Source of the DNA: CAIQPV01 sp963719855
GTDB lineage: Bacteria; Pseudomonadota; Gammaproteobacteria; Burkholderiales; Gallionellaceae
Length of the DNA stretch: 64,000 bases
NCBI GenBank assembly: GCA_963719855.1
Contig: CAVRDK010000007.1
Span: 1 to 64,000, forward strand
Direction of reading: 5' to 3'
In this document: positions 26,906 to 36,054 of the stretch, piece after piece
Layout of the letters: each line of letters starts with the position of its first letter
Position numbering within the stretch: the first letter of the stretch is position 1
Notes under the pieces: generated by a model
Databases searched by the model: none
What the model saw: the letters and a program-made list of their open reading frames with translations, nothing else
What the model was told of the DNA's origin: nothing
Position numbers and translations under genes: made by a program

Positions 26906-27886
26906 CTACGCCTGCCACAGCGGCGGTTCCTGCATCAGCGCGATCTGTTCGCGCAGTTCGAGGATGCGATCCTGCCAATAGCGTTGGGTGTTGAACCACG
27001 GGAACGCTTGTTTGAAGGCGGGATCATCCCAACGCTGCGCCAGCCACGCCGAGTAGTGGATCAGGCGCAGGGTGCGCAATGCTTCGACCAAATGTAATTC
27101 GCGTTCATCAAAATCATAAAAATCTTCATAGCCCGTCAGCACGTCGCCCATCTGCCGCACCATGTCGGCACGTTCGCCCGACAGCAGCATCCACAAGTCC
27201 TGCACCGCAGGCCCCATGCGGCTGTCGTCGAAATCCACGAAGTGCGGGCCATCATCCGTCCACAGCACGTTTCCCGCATGGCAGTCGCCGTGCAGGCGCA
27301 ACGTACTCACCTTGCCCGCGCGATCAAAACAGTGGCGCACACCGTCCAGCGCCTGCTCCGCCACGCTGCTGTAAGCCGCAAGCAAATCAGCCGGAATAAA
27401 ATCATGCGCCAACAAATAGTCGCGCGGCGCCATACCGAATGTAGCGATATTCAATTCGGGGCGATGCTGAAACGGCTTGAGCGCGCCGATGGCGTGGATG
27501 CGCCCGAGAAAGCGCCCCATCCATTCCAGCGTATCGCGGTTTTCGAGTTCGGGCGCGCGTCCGCCGTGTTTGGGGAAAACAGCGAAGCGGAATCCCTCGA
27601 AGCTGTGCAGCGTCTTCCCATCCAGCGCCAGCGCCGGAACCACCGGAATTTCGCGCTCGACCAGTTCCTGCACGAAGGCGTGCTCTTCGAGTATGGCTTC
27701 ATCCGTCCAGCGCTCGGTGCGATAGAATTTAGCCACCAGAGGAGCGCCTTCTTCCATGCCTACCTGATACACGCGGTTCTCATAGCTGTTGAGCGCCAGC
27801 AGACGTCCGTCGCTACGGAAGCCCACGCTTTCCAGCGCGTTCATTACGCAGTCGGGGGTGAGGAGTGAGTACGTTTTGATTGTCAT
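26906..27886 (-). CDS. srkA: Stress response kinase A (SrkA/YihE)
   Basis: 326 residues, as usual for SrkA. An aminoglycoside phosphotransferase-like fold: nucleotide-binding N-lobe (LALNSYENRVYQVGMEEGAP, VAKFYRTERW), catalytic loop LHGDCHAGNVLW and metal-binding FVDFDDSRMGP. It phosphorylates Ser/Thr residues and counters programmed cell death under stress in E. coli. It lies 86 bases after the DUF1415 gene on the same strand. Confidence 0.92.
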   Translation of the reverse strand: MTIKTYSLLTPDCVMNALESVGFRSDGRLLALNSYENRVYQVGMEEGAPLVAKFYRTERWTDEAILEEHAFVQELVEREIPVVPALALDGKTLHSFEGFRFAVFPKHGGRAPELENRDTLEWMGRFLGRIHAIGALKPFQHRPELNIATFGMAPRDYLLAHDFIPADLLAAYSSVAEQALDGVRHCFDRAGKVSTLRLHGDCHAGNVLWTDDGPHFVDFDDSRMGPAVQDLWMLLSGERADMVRQMGDVLTGYEDFYDFDERELHLVEALRTLRLIHYSAWLAQRWDDPAFKQAFPWFNTQRYWQDRILELREQIALMQEPPLWQA

Positions 27887-27972
27887 CGTTTAAGTCACTA
27901 AGCTAGTAGACAGTAGCGGGTAGCCCAACAAAAAACTGCGCACAGCGCGACAAGTTAGCTACAAGCCACAAG

Positions 27973-28554
27973 CTACGAGCTAATGTTTTTATCTTTCTGC
28001 ACATCCGCCAGCCCCAACTCATTCCAGCCTTCATGTCCCAGGCGACGCATGGTCTCGATGTTTTTATCGAAAATATGCGCAGCATCGGGAAACGCTGCCA
28101 CTGCTTGCTCGATACTGGCTTCACGCAACAAATGCAGGGTCGGATAAGACGAACGGTTGGTGTAGTTAGTTATATCATCCGGCTCGGTGTCGGCAAATTG
28201 ATATTGCGGATGCATACTGGCCACTTGCAGCTCACCGTCCAAGTCTACTTCCACCAGCGCCGCATCCACCACTTCCAGAAAATCGTTGTAGTCGATGAAA
28301 TCGGTCAAAACGTGGGGATGAATTAACAGTGTAGTATCAATCGCCGCAGCGCTCGATTCTGCCAAAACCTCGATCTCGCTCAGCAAATCGCGCAACAATT
28401 CCTCTGTCGTTTGCGCCGCGCTCACCACGTAACGGATCTGATTCTTGACTTGCACCGCCTTGGCGAACGGGCACAGGTTGAGGCCAATCACCGCGCGCTC
28501 AAGCCATAGCTTGGTCGCGGCGATAGCCTCTTCGTTGGATACATTAGCGTTCAT
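27973..28554 (-). CDS. DUF1415 family protein
   Basis: 193 residues with the family's features: WLERAVIGLNLCPFAKAV at the start, then LTDFIDYNDFLEVVDAALVE and the end section IFDKNIETMRRLGHEGWNEL. Function unknown; no membrane segment, so cytoplasmic. Probably co-transcribed with srkA downstream. Confidence 0.88.
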   Translation of the reverse strand: MNANVSNEEAIAATKLWLERAVIGLNLCPFAKAVQVKNQIRYVVSAAQTTEELLRDLLSEIEVLAESSAAAIDTTLLIHPHVLTDFIDYNDFLEVVDAALVEVDLDGELQVASMHPQYQFADTEPDDITNYTNRSSYPTLHLLREASIEQAVAAFPDAAHIFDKNIETMRRLGHEGWNELGLADVQKDKNISS

Positions 28555-28565
28555 TTAGAAACCCA

Positions 28566-28680
28566 TTAGACCGTTCGTGGTGAGCTTGTCGAACCACCAG
28601 CTACGCAACCAGAACCCTTCGACAGGCTCAGGCGGGTGCCCGACCAAAAGCGCTATGGGGCGAACGGAATTTTAGTGAAC
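28566..28680. repeat. Interspersed repeat related to the MITE at 17.5 kb
   Basis: In the opposite orientation to 17518-17684 and closely similar over about 110 bases (shared AACCACCAGCTACGCAACC, CAGGCGGGTGCCCGACCAAA). It lacks a ~30-base stretch present in the first copy, and its ends are degenerate (TTAGACCGTTCG ... CGAACGGAATTTTAG). No target duplication visible. It lies between the rhlE stop and the DUF1415 gene and may act as a terminator. Confidence 0.8.
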
Positions 28681-28684
28681 ATCA

Positions 28685-30043
28685 TCAGCGTCCACGCCCA
28701 CCGGAACGATGCAGCACGGGTGCTGCACCACGGCCCGCGCCATGTCCAGCCGCTGGCTTGCCAGCCGCACCACTACGCGGCTGCCCGCTGCCGGTACGTG
28801 GCACTGCCTGAGTACGGCTTTGTCCTTGTCCACGACCCTGGCCTTGTCCGCGCCCACCTTGACTGCGATTCTGCCCATTAAGAATCGGCTCTGCCTTGAT
28901 GCGCGGATCGGGTTCGAAACCCGGTATCTGCACCACCGGAATTTCGCGCTTGATCAGGCGCTCGATGTCCTTCAGCAACTTGTGTTCGTCGATGCACACC
29001 AACGAACTCGCCTCGCCTTCGCTGCCGGCGCGCCCGGTGCGTCCGATGCGGTGGACGTAATCTTCCGCCACATTGGGCATCTCGAAGTTGACCACGTGCG
29101 GCAACTCAATGATGTCGATGCCGCGCGCGGCGATGTCGGTCGCACACAGCACTTGCAGCTTGCCAGTCTTGAATTCCGCCAGCGCACGCGTGCGCGCAGC
29201 CTGGCTCTTGTTGCCGTGGATAGCCATGGAGGTGATGCCGTCCTTGTTTAAATGTTCCGCCAGATTGTTCGCGCCATGTTTGGTGCGGGTGAACACCAGC
29301 ACCTGAAACCAGTTGTGATCCTTGATCAGTTTGGTCAGTAGCGCGCGCTTGCGTTCGCGATCCACCGGGTAAATTTTCTGCGTAATCAGTTCGGCGGTGG
29401 CATTGCGGCGCGCCACTTCGATCAGCGCAGGATTATTCAGCAGGCCGTCGGCCAGCGTCTTGATCTCATCAGAGAAAGTAGCGGAGAACAGCAGATTCTG
29501 CCGCTGCTTGGGCAGCAGCGCGAGTATTTTTTTGATATCGCGGATAAAGCCCATATCCAGCATGCGGTCGGCTTCATCCAGCACCAGAATTTCCACATGC
29601 GACAGATCAACCGTCCTCTGCTGCACGTGATCGAGCAAGCGTCCGGGGGTGGCGACCAGAATATCCACGCGGGTTTTCAGGCGCTGGATTTGCGGATTGA
29701 TATTGACCCCGCCAATCATCGTCATCGAATTCAGCTTCAGATATTTTCCGTACTCGCGCACGCTCTCCTCTACCTGAGCGGCGAGTTCGCGCGTGGGGAT
29801 CAGCACCAGCACGCGGATCGGCGCCTTGCCGCTAACGGGTTTTGCGGAAGCGGAAAGAAGTTGCAGGATAGGCAGGGTGAAACCGGCCGTCTTGCCGGTG
29901 CCGGTCTGTGCGCCGCCCATCAAATCGCGGCCAGCCAACACAACAGGAATGGCCTGCGCCTGAATCGGTGTGGGTTCGGTGTAACCGCGCTCGGAAACGG
30001 CGCGGAGAATTTCCTCGGACAAGCCGAGATTAGCAAATGACAT
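28685..30043 (-). CDS. rhlE: DEAD-box RNA helicase RhlE
   Basis: 452 residues. Q motif (GYTEPTPIQAQAIP), AQTGTGKT, VLDEADRMLDMGF, FSATFSDE and HRIGRTGRAG are all present. The Gly/Arg/Gln-rich tail (GRGQGQGRGQGQ) is typical of RhlE. It remodels RNA during ribosome assembly and decay. A MITE-like inverted-repeat element lies within 15 bases of its start codon, where its promoter or leader would be. Confidence 0.93.
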   Translation of the reverse strand: MSFANLGLSEEILRAVSERGYTEPTPIQAQAIPVVLAGRDLMGGAQTGTGKTAGFTLPILQLLSASAKPVSGKAPIRVLVLIPTRELAAQVEESVREYGKYLKLNSMTMIGGVNINPQIQRLKTRVDILVATPGRLLDHVQQRTVDLSHVEILVLDEADRMLDMGFIRDIKKILALLPKQRQNLLFSATFSDEIKTLADGLLNNPALIEVARRNATAELITQKIYPVDRERKRALLTKLIKDHNWFQVLVFTRTKHGANNLAEHLNKDGITSMAIHGNKSQAARTRALAEFKTGKLQVLCATDIAARGIDIIELPHVVNFEMPNVAEDYVHRIGRTGRAGSEGEASSLVCIDEHKLLKDIERLIKREIPVVQIPGFEPDPRIKAEPILNGQNRSQGGRGQGQGRGQGQSRTQAVPRTGSGQPRSGAAGKPAAGHGAGRGAAPVLHRSGGRGR

Positions 30044-30057
30044 ATTTATACCTTTTG

Positions 30058-30195
30058 GGTACCTCTATAAATTCAAGTTTCTAAGCCAGGCAAGGCGCGA
30101 GCAAAAAATTACGAGACCGCATATTTTTATATGCAAGGAGTAATTTTTTGTGAGCAACATAGCATGGCGACGAAAATTGGATTTATAGAGGTACC
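30058..30195. mobile_element. 138-bp MITE-like element with 19-bp terminal repeats
   Basis: GGTACCTCTATAAATTCAA (30058-30076) and its complement (30177-30195, one mismatch) frame 100 bases with an inner AT-rich hairpin (GCATATTTTTATATGC). No coding. A similar end, GGCACCTCTAAAATCAAT, is at 57696-57713. The element is in the rhlE leader. From 30196 to 30460 nothing else is recognised. Confidence 0.7.
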
Positions 30196-30464
30196 ATATG
30201 AATTACATCGGCCTGTCGCCACGAATGGCGCCAGTCTAAGGCAGACGGAGAGTACAATAAACCGGAATCGGTAGCGGGCAATCAAGACTGAAGCGATTGC
30301 CGCGCGGCGCATTGTAACAGATGAGGAACAAGGGTGCCGGGAATCCGAAGTACACTTTTCTTAATCCGCGCTACCGCAACATGCGAACGTTTAACAAAGT
30401 TCACCATCGTTCCAGCCCTTGCTGCTAATGGGCTATTTCAATTACTGACAATGATATGGGGAAT

Positions 30465-30492
30465 AAAAAAGCCCCACGAAAGCTCGTGGGGC
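30465..30492 (-). terminator. Rho-independent terminator (minus strand)
   Basis: Perfect 9-bp stem GCCCCACGA / TCGTGGGGC (30471-30479, 30484-30492) with a 4-base loop; the six A at 30465-30470 give a U-run on the minus strand. It ends the small minus-strand gene at 30.6-30.8 kb. Confidence 0.8.
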
Positions 30493-30596
30493 TAAGCCTT
30501 TGCGTTAGGTCGGGGAGAACTGCGCAAAGTTGGGAAGATTGGCCTGCCTAGGCGTATTGCTTCAAACCGTGAATTTCACTACGGAACGCGGCAATT

Positions 30597-30758
30597 TTAG
30601 CCTCGCGCCGGAACTGCATTTCCTGCATGGTTTGCGACAACCCGCTCCTGCGCGGCAACGGAAGGAACCTGATGCCCAGCCTCGCTGAAATAGTGGGCGC
30701 GTCGAAGTAAAAATGTTCCCACAACGGGTTTAACAATTTTGGCTACAGATTCGCTCAT
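30597..30758 (-). CDS. Small hypothetical protein (53 aa), frame uncertain
   Basis: ATG at 30758 has AAAGGA six bases ahead and starts MSESVAKIVKP; the frame stops at 30597. A second frame through the same DNA continues to 30548 with a more protein-like tail (MQEMQFRREAKIAAFRSEIH). A single-base error would join the first frame to the second, giving a ~70-residue protein ending just before the terminator at 30492. I do not recognise either version. Confidence 0.4.
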   Translation of the reverse strand: MSESVAKIVKPVVGTFLLRRAHYFSEAGHQVPSVAAQERVVANHAGNAVPARG

Positions 30759-31030
30759 GTTAAGTCCTTTAATCTTGTGAACATCACCAGTAGTTTCTGG
30801 AAAAATCACCAGACAAACGAAAATCATTGGGCAAACCGTATTCTTTCCGATGAGTGCATACCATCATAACAGCCCTCGTTAATTACGTTTGTTGAACACG
30901 TCTGCTACAGCTTGGTGGTTATTTTGACGATGTTGGCATAATTAAAACATCAGCGTTTTGCCCAAAATACGTATAGGAAATTCGGTAATCTCCCATCAGT
31001 GTTTGTCCTATGCCGGGGGGGTTATTGATA

Positions 31031-31056
31031 AAAAAGGCACGCCAGTTTGGCGTGCC
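31031..31056 (-). terminator. Terminator of the ccm operon
   Basis: Stem GGCACGCCA / TGGCGTGCC with a 3-base loop (31036-31056) and an A-run at 31030-31035 that is U-rich on the minus strand, 45 bases after the ccmI stop. Confidence 0.85.
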
Positions 31057-31101
31057 ATTAATATTTACAAACAACAAGTTAGCTAAAAATCACTACAGCA
31101 G

Positions 31102-32370
31102 CTATTTCACCACGCTGTCTATGCTGAGTTTAACGCCATTGCTGCCGGGTTTTAGGGGTGCACTCATGCCCTGCAAATCTCCGGGATGCGGCATTGTGTC
31201 ACCGGATTTGGCTATGCGCGCAATCAGCACCACTTTGTCTGAATTCGACAGCTTAATTTGCGGCGACATCGCCATGCTGTCATCCAGCGTGAACTGCAAA
31301 GGCAAATCCTTCACCTGCTTACGTATCACGGCAAGCGGCATCGGCGGGCCTTCTGTCGCACGCGCCAGCACGAACAACGTGTCGTTCGGACTGACTTGAG
31401 CCTTCATGGTGTCGCTCAACGTCACCGTGCCGGTGATGCGTTCCTGGCCTGCGGCCATGGGCTTCTTTTCACCACCTGTCGGCTGTCCGACCATCGATTG
31501 TCCAAGCACGGACTTGCCGCCCTTGGCCTGCGCCATGGCACTGCGCGCCTGCTGAATGCCGTCCGCAATCATTTTTGCGTCTTCGGAATCAGGCGGTATC
31601 AGCTTGAGCAAATCTTCCCAGTACTTGATGGCGGCAGGAAATTCACCGCGTCCCATCGCCGCCGAACCAGCCAAGGCAAGCGCCTTGGGATTTTTCGGGT
31701 CAAGTGCCAGAGCTTTGTTCAATAACATGGTGGGATGTCCGGCCAAGTTCTTGCCGCTCACCATTCCCAAAACATCGGCGAAATCAGCCCACAATTGCGC
31801 GTCATTGGGTATCAGTTGGGTCAGCTTGTTGTAAGCTTTTACGGCATCCACAAAACGTTCTTGTTCGGCGTAAGTGCGCGCCAGCATCAACAGGCTGTCC
31901 GTGTCTTGCGGATTCCTTGTCACCTTGCCTTCAAGTTCCTTGAGCGCGGCTTCGGAGCGCACGGTGCCAGGATCATCCGAAATAACCTGTCCGGTCTGGG
32001 GCAAAAAAGCATCCAAGTTGCCTATTTTCCAGTACAAACCGATCGCCGTGAGCGGCAGCAGCACAGCCAGGGCTAACGCCATCGCCTTGTGAGGGTTGTT
32101 CGCCAATGCCCCGGCGGCGCTATCCGTGATTCTTACTTCTTCCAGCAAACGTGCCTGCAATTCGCGCTTGCCCTGCTCATACAACTCCGACGTAAGCAGA
32201 CCATTGCTAAGATCGACATCCATCTCTGCGACTTGGTCGCGGAAAATTTCCAGATTGGCAGCATCGCGCAATACATGGTTGTCCTTAACCGTGCTGCGCC
32301 ACAACGGTAGCACAACAAACAGTACCGCAATCACCAAAAGTGCTGCACATATTATCCAGAACGTAATCAT
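31102..32370 (-). CDS. ccmI: Cytochrome c maturation protein CcmI
   Basis: 422 residues. Two N-terminal membrane helices (IICAALLVIAVLFVVLPLW and ALALAVLLPLTAIGLYW) flank a short cytoplasmic loop; the periplasmic part has TPR repeats (DSLLMLARTYAEQERFVDAV, AKALALAGSAAMGRGEFPAA) and a C-terminal domain. It delivers apocytochrome c to the CcmF/H haem ligation complex. Last gene of the operon; its start overlaps the ccmH stop by four bases. Confidence 0.92.
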   Translation of the reverse strand: MITFWIICAALLVIAVLFVVLPLWRSTVKDNHVLRDAANLEIFRDQVAEMDVDLSNGLLTSELYEQGKRELQARLLEEVRITDSAAGALANNPHKAMALALAVLLPLTAIGLYWKIGNLDAFLPQTGQVISDDPGTVRSEAALKELEGKVTRNPQDTDSLLMLARTYAEQERFVDAVKAYNKLTQLIPNDAQLWADFADVLGMVSGKNLAGHPTMLLNKALALDPKNPKALALAGSAAMGRGEFPAAIKYWEDLLKLIPPDSEDAKMIADGIQQARSAMAQAKGGKSVLGQSMVGQPTGGEKKPMAAGQERITGTVTLSDTMKAQVSPNDTLFVLARATEGPPMPLAVIRKQVKDLPLQFTLDDSMAMSPQIKLSNSDKVVLIARIAKSGDTMPHPGDLQGMSAPLKPGSNGVKLSIDSVVK

Positions 32371-32837
32371 GCTTGATTATCTTTATCGTCGTTAAGTAAT
32401 GCGGCGGCACGCTGCTCCGCTTCCGGTGTCAGCTCGGCTTCCGGTGCGCTTTGGCGCCGTTTGCGCAATTGGTAGAATAGTCCTGCGCTGCCTATCAAGA
32501 ATAGCGCGAAAGGCCCGAACCACAGCAGCACGGTGTAGCTTTTCACCGGCGGTTTATACAGCACGAAGTCGCCATAGCGCGCCACCAGATAATCGGTGAT
32601 CTCCTTGTCGCTCTTGCCTGCGCGGATCTGTTCGCGCACTTCGCGGCGCAGGTCTTCCGCAAGTTCTGCGTGGGAACTCGCCAGCGATTCGTTTTGACAC
32701 ACCAGGCAGCGCAAATTCTCGGCCAGACTGACCATGCGCTTCTCAGTCTCTGGATCATCCGCCAAATCACGCGCTACGCCTGCCCAAGAGGAAAGCGGAA
32801 GCAAGGTCAACAGAAGCACAGCCAGCCATTTCCTCAT
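32367..32837 (-). CDS. ccmH: Cytochrome c maturation protein CcmH
   Basis: 156 residues with a signal peptide, the redox motif LRCLVCQNESLASSHA, and a C-terminal membrane helix (TVLLWFGPFALFLIGSAGLF). It reduces the CxxCH motif of apocytochromes before haem attachment. The start ATG overlaps the natural ccmG stop (ATGA). Confidence 0.94.
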   Translation of the reverse strand: MRKWLAVLLLTLLPLSSWAGVARDLADDPETEKRMVSLAENLRCLVCQNESLASSHAELAEDLRREVREQIRAGKSDKEITDYLVARYGDFVLYKPPVKSYTVLLWFGPFALFLIGSAGLFYQLRKRRQSAPEAELTPEAEQRAAALLNDDKDNQA

Positions 32838-33365
32838 GGCTGCTGCTCCAACTTACGTATCAGTGGCAGGATCCTGTCCTTGAAATTTTGCGGCGTCAAC
32901 ATGCCGATAATCTTGTCGCGGATCACGCCCTGCTTGTCTATCACGAAAAGTCTCCGGCACGCCGGTCACGCCGTAATCTATGCCGATACGCCCTTCGGCA
33001 TCGAACACATTCAGCAGATAGGGATTGCCGGCCCTGGTCAGCCAGCCTTCAGCCGCCTCGCGTTGATCCTTGTAATCCAACCCAACGATGGGCACCAAAT
33101 TCTGCTGCGCCAATTCTAGCAGCAGCGGGTGCTCTTCCCTGCACGACTCGCACCAGGATGCCCATAAGTTGAACAGCCACACCTTTCCCTTCATGTCCTG
33201 CGTCGAAAACTGTTTAGCCGGATCATGCAACTGCGGCAACGTGAACGCGGGTGCCGGTTTGTCGATAAACGGAGAGGGCACTTCACTCGGATGCAGCCCC
33301 AAGCCGCGATACAGGAAGCCGACCAGCACCAGAAAGATGATCAGCGGCAGCATAAAACGCATCAT
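32834..33365 (-). CDS. ccmG: CcmG/DsbE thiol-disulfide protein, frameshifted near the C-terminus
   Basis: Thioredoxin-like, anchored by an N-terminal helix (LPLIIFLVLVGFLYRGL), with active site WASWCESCREEHP and GVTGVPETF. As read the frame goes off after PETF and stops at 32853. One extra A in the run 32946-32949 explains this: without it the protein continues VIDKQGVIRDKIIGMLTP and ends KLEQQP at 32834, overlapping ccmH as expected. Its position in an otherwise perfect operon makes a sequence error likely. It keeps apocytochrome cysteines reduced. Confidence 0.85.
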
Positions 33366-35389
33366 GATATTTTCCCTTCCATAGCCAGTGCGACTTTCTT
33401 GCCTGATGCTGTGCTATGCGTAGTCTTGTTAGATTTTTTGGCATGAATGCGATAGCGCCGATCACAAATCGCCAATACACCGCCCAACGCCATCAACACA
33501 CAACCAACCCAGATCCAGTCCACGAACGGCTTGATATAAACACGCACCGCCCACGCGCCATTGCTGTCGGGTATCGGCTCGCCCAACGATACGTACAAAT
33601 CGCGCAGGAAGCCAACCTGGATTGACGCATTGGTCATCGGCATGCCGGAGGAGTTATATTGGCGTTTCTCTGGATACAACTGGGTGACCGGCACCCCATT
33701 CTTGGTGATGGTCACGCGCCCCTGCGATGCCACATAATTCGGTCCCTGTTGCTCACGCACCCCATCGAATGTGAACTCATAGCCACCCGCCTGTACCGTA
33801 TCGTTTACATTCATACGTACATCACGTTCGGTCTCGTACCCCTTCACCAAGGTCACGCCTATGATGAAAATACCGATGCCGATATGCGCGAACTGCATGC
33901 CGTAATAACTGAGCGATTGGCTTTTCAGGCGCTGGATGAAATCACCCTCGCGCCCGCCGATGCGCTTGCGCCCGATGCGCTTGTACATGTCGAGCAGTGC
34001 GGTTGTAAACACCCAGAACGCCAGCAAGATACCCAAAGATATCAGCGGAGTCCACTTGCCCATCACTATTGGCAACAGCACTGCGATCACCACACTGGCT
34101 GCCAAGGCCCAGCGCACACGCGTCCACATATCCGGCAGGCTGGCCTGCTTCCAGCGCGCAATCGGCCCCAACCCCATCATCAGCACCGTCGGTGCCATCA
34201 ACGGCACGAATACAGTGTTGAAATACGGCGGACCGACGGAAAGTTTGCCGAAACCAAGCGCATCCATGAACAAGGGATACAGCGTGCCGAGAAACACCGA
34301 AGCCGAAGCCACGGACAGCATCACATTGTTGGACAGCAGCATGGATTCACGCGAGACCAGGCCGAACTTTCCGCCCAACCCGATTTTGGGTGCACGCCAT
34401 GCGAACAACATGAGTGAACTGCCGATCACTACAACAAGAAAGGCGAGGATGAATATGCCACGGCGCGGGTCGGTAGCAAAGGCATGCACCGAAGTCAGCA
34501 CGCCGGAACGCACCAGGAAAGTACCCAGCAGGCTGAGCGAAAAAGCTGCGATGGCGAGCAACACCGTCCAACTCTTGAACGCGCCGCGCTTCTCCGTCAC
34601 TGCCAGCGAGTGGATCAACGCGGTGCCGACCAGCCAGGGCATGAAGGAAGCATTCTCCACCGGATCCCAGAACCACCAGCCGCCCCAGCCCAGTTCGTAA
34701 TAAGCCCAGCCGCTGCCCAGAGCGATACCAAGGGTAAGAAATACCCATGCCACCAACGTCCAAGGCCGCGACCAACGCGCCCAGGTCGCATCCATCTGCC
34801 CGCCGATCAGTGCGGAAAGCGCAAACGCGAACGCCACGGAGAACCCCACATAGCCCATATACAGCATGGGCGGATGGATCACCAAACCGGGGTCCTGCAA
34901 CAAGGGGTTGAGATCTCTGCCTTCCGCCGCCGCAGGCAACAAGCGATCAAAGGGATTGGAGGTGAGCAGCATGAACAGCAGGAATCCAACCGAAACCAGC
35001 CCCATCACGCCGACCACACGCGCCACCATTTCTTGCGGCAGATGCTTGCTGAACTGCGCCACCGCCACCGTCCAGACAGTCAGCATCAGCGCCCACACCA
35101 GCAACGAGCCTTCGTGCCCGCCCCACACCGCAGATACACGGTACTGTATAGGCAGTTGCGAATTGGAGTGTTCCGCCACATACAGCACGGAAAAATCGTT
35201 GTTAACGAAAGCCTGCACCAGACAGCCGAAGGCGATAGCAACAAACACGAATTGGCCCAGCGCCACGGAACGCGACAAACCCATCAGCGAGGCATCACCG
35301 CGCGCTGCACCTAATATGGGCAAAACGCCCTGCACCAACGCCAGCAACAATGCAACGATGATAGCGAAATTACCAATCTCTGGAATCAT
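33362..35389 (-). CDS. ccmF: Haem lyase CcmF
   Basis: 675 residues with about 15 membrane helices and the WWD-type haem-handling motif (ELGWGGWWFWDPVENASFMP). It forms the haem ligation core with CcmH and CcmI. The stop overlaps ccmG by four bases; the start is 18 bases after the ccmE stop. Confidence 0.95.
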   Translation of the reverse strand: MIPEIGNFAIIVALLLALVQGVLPILGAARGDASLMGLSRSVALGQFVFVAIAFGCLVQAFVNNDFSVLYVAEHSNSQLPIQYRVSAVWGGHEGSLLVWALMLTVWTVAVAQFSKHLPQEMVARVVGVMGLVSVGFLLFMLLTSNPFDRLLPAAAEGRDLNPLLQDPGLVIHPPMLYMGYVGFSVAFAFALSALIGGQMDATWARWSRPWTLVAWVFLTLGIALGSGWAYYELGWGGWWFWDPVENASFMPWLVGTALIHSLAVTEKRGAFKSWTVLLAIAAFSLSLLGTFLVRSGVLTSVHAFATDPRRGIFILAFLVVVIGSSLMLFAWRAPKIGLGGKFGLVSRESMLLSNNVMLSVASASVFLGTLYPLFMDALGFGKLSVGPPYFNTVFVPLMAPTVLMMGLGPIARWKQASLPDMWTRVRWALAASVVIAVLLPIVMGKWTPLISLGILLAFWVFTTALLDMYKRIGRKRIGGREGDFIQRLKSQSLSYYGMQFAHIGIGIFIIGVTLVKGYETERDVRMNVNDTVQAGGYEFTFDGVREQQGPNYVASQGRVTITKNGVPVTQLYPEKRQYNSSGMPMTNASIQVGFLRDLYVSLGEPIPDSNGAWAVRVYIKPFVDWIWVGCVLMALGGVLAICDRRYRIHAKKSNKTTHSTASGKKVALAMEGKIS

Positions 35390-35407
35390 AAAGTGTCTTC
35401 TTCCGTT

Positions 35408-35890
35408 TTATTTAGCTGCTGATGGAGCCGCCACAACTGAGGAAGCCGCCGCTGCGGCTTGGGCCTTGGCGGCCTTGTCCAGTGCATCTTTGGCTTCCGG
35501 CGGCATGTAGTTCTCGTCGTGTTTGGCCAGCACTTCCTCGGCGTGGAATACGTTATCGGCCTCCAGCTTGCCCTGCGCTACCACGCCTTTCCCTTCTTTG
35601 AACAGATCCGGCAGGATGCCTTTATAAATCACTGGCATGGTTTGCACGGTATCGGTCACATTGAAATGCACGGTCAGTCCATCGCCTTCGCGTTTCACGC
35701 TACCCGCTTCCACCAGCCCGCCGATGCGGAAGCTGCGGCCTTGCGGAGCCTCCTTATTGAACACTTGGGTCGGGGTAAAATACAGGCTAACATTGTTTTT
35801 CAGCGCATACAACACCAGCCCGACTGCCAGACTCAGGCCGGTAAGCGCGCCTATGATAATGTACATGGTTCTCTTGCGGCGTGGTGTCAT
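35408..35890 (-). CDS. ccmE: Haem chaperone CcmE
   Basis: 160 residues. N-terminal anchor (IIGALTGLSLAVGLVLYAL), OB-fold beta segments (RSFRIGGLVEAGSVKREGDG) and the haem-binding histidine in VLAKHDENYMPPE. The Ala/Ser-rich tail is flexible. It carries haem to CcmF. Confidence 0.94.
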   Translation of the reverse strand: MTPRRKRTMYIIIGALTGLSLAVGLVLYALKNNVSLYFTPTQVFNKEAPQGRSFRIGGLVEAGSVKREGDGLTVHFNVTDTVQTMPVIYKGILPDLFKEGKGVVAQGKLEADNVFHAEEVLAKHDENYMPPEAKDALDKAAKAQAAAAASSVVAAPSAAK

Positions 35891-35892
35891 GC

Positions 35893-36054
35893 CTATTCCT
35901 CATCCCCTGCATCGCGCATCAAGCGCAACTGTTGTAATGTGATTTTACGTTTATGGCGCACCAACGCGATCTCGACGATGAATATCAGCAACGCCAAACC
36001 GTACGAACCCCAGATATAAAAGGCATAGCCCTTCATGGCAAAAAATTCGCTCAT
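35893..36054 (-). CDS. ccmD: Haem exporter subunit CcmD
   Basis: 53 residues: MSEFFAMKGYAFYIWGSYGL, one membrane helix (LALLIFIVEIALV) and a basic tail (RHKRKITLQQLRLMRD), the usual CcmD plan. It stabilises CcmE with CcmABC. It lies between ccmC (overlapping by four bases) and ccmE (two-base gap). Confidence 0.9.
   Translation of the reverse strand: MSEFFAMKGYAFYIWGSYGLALLIFIVEIALVRHKRKITLQQLRLMRDAGDEE

Noticed and set aside
33659..34417. 252-codon plus-strand ORF opposite ccmF
   Set aside because: Shadow of ccmF: His/Arg/Gln-rich and without domains.
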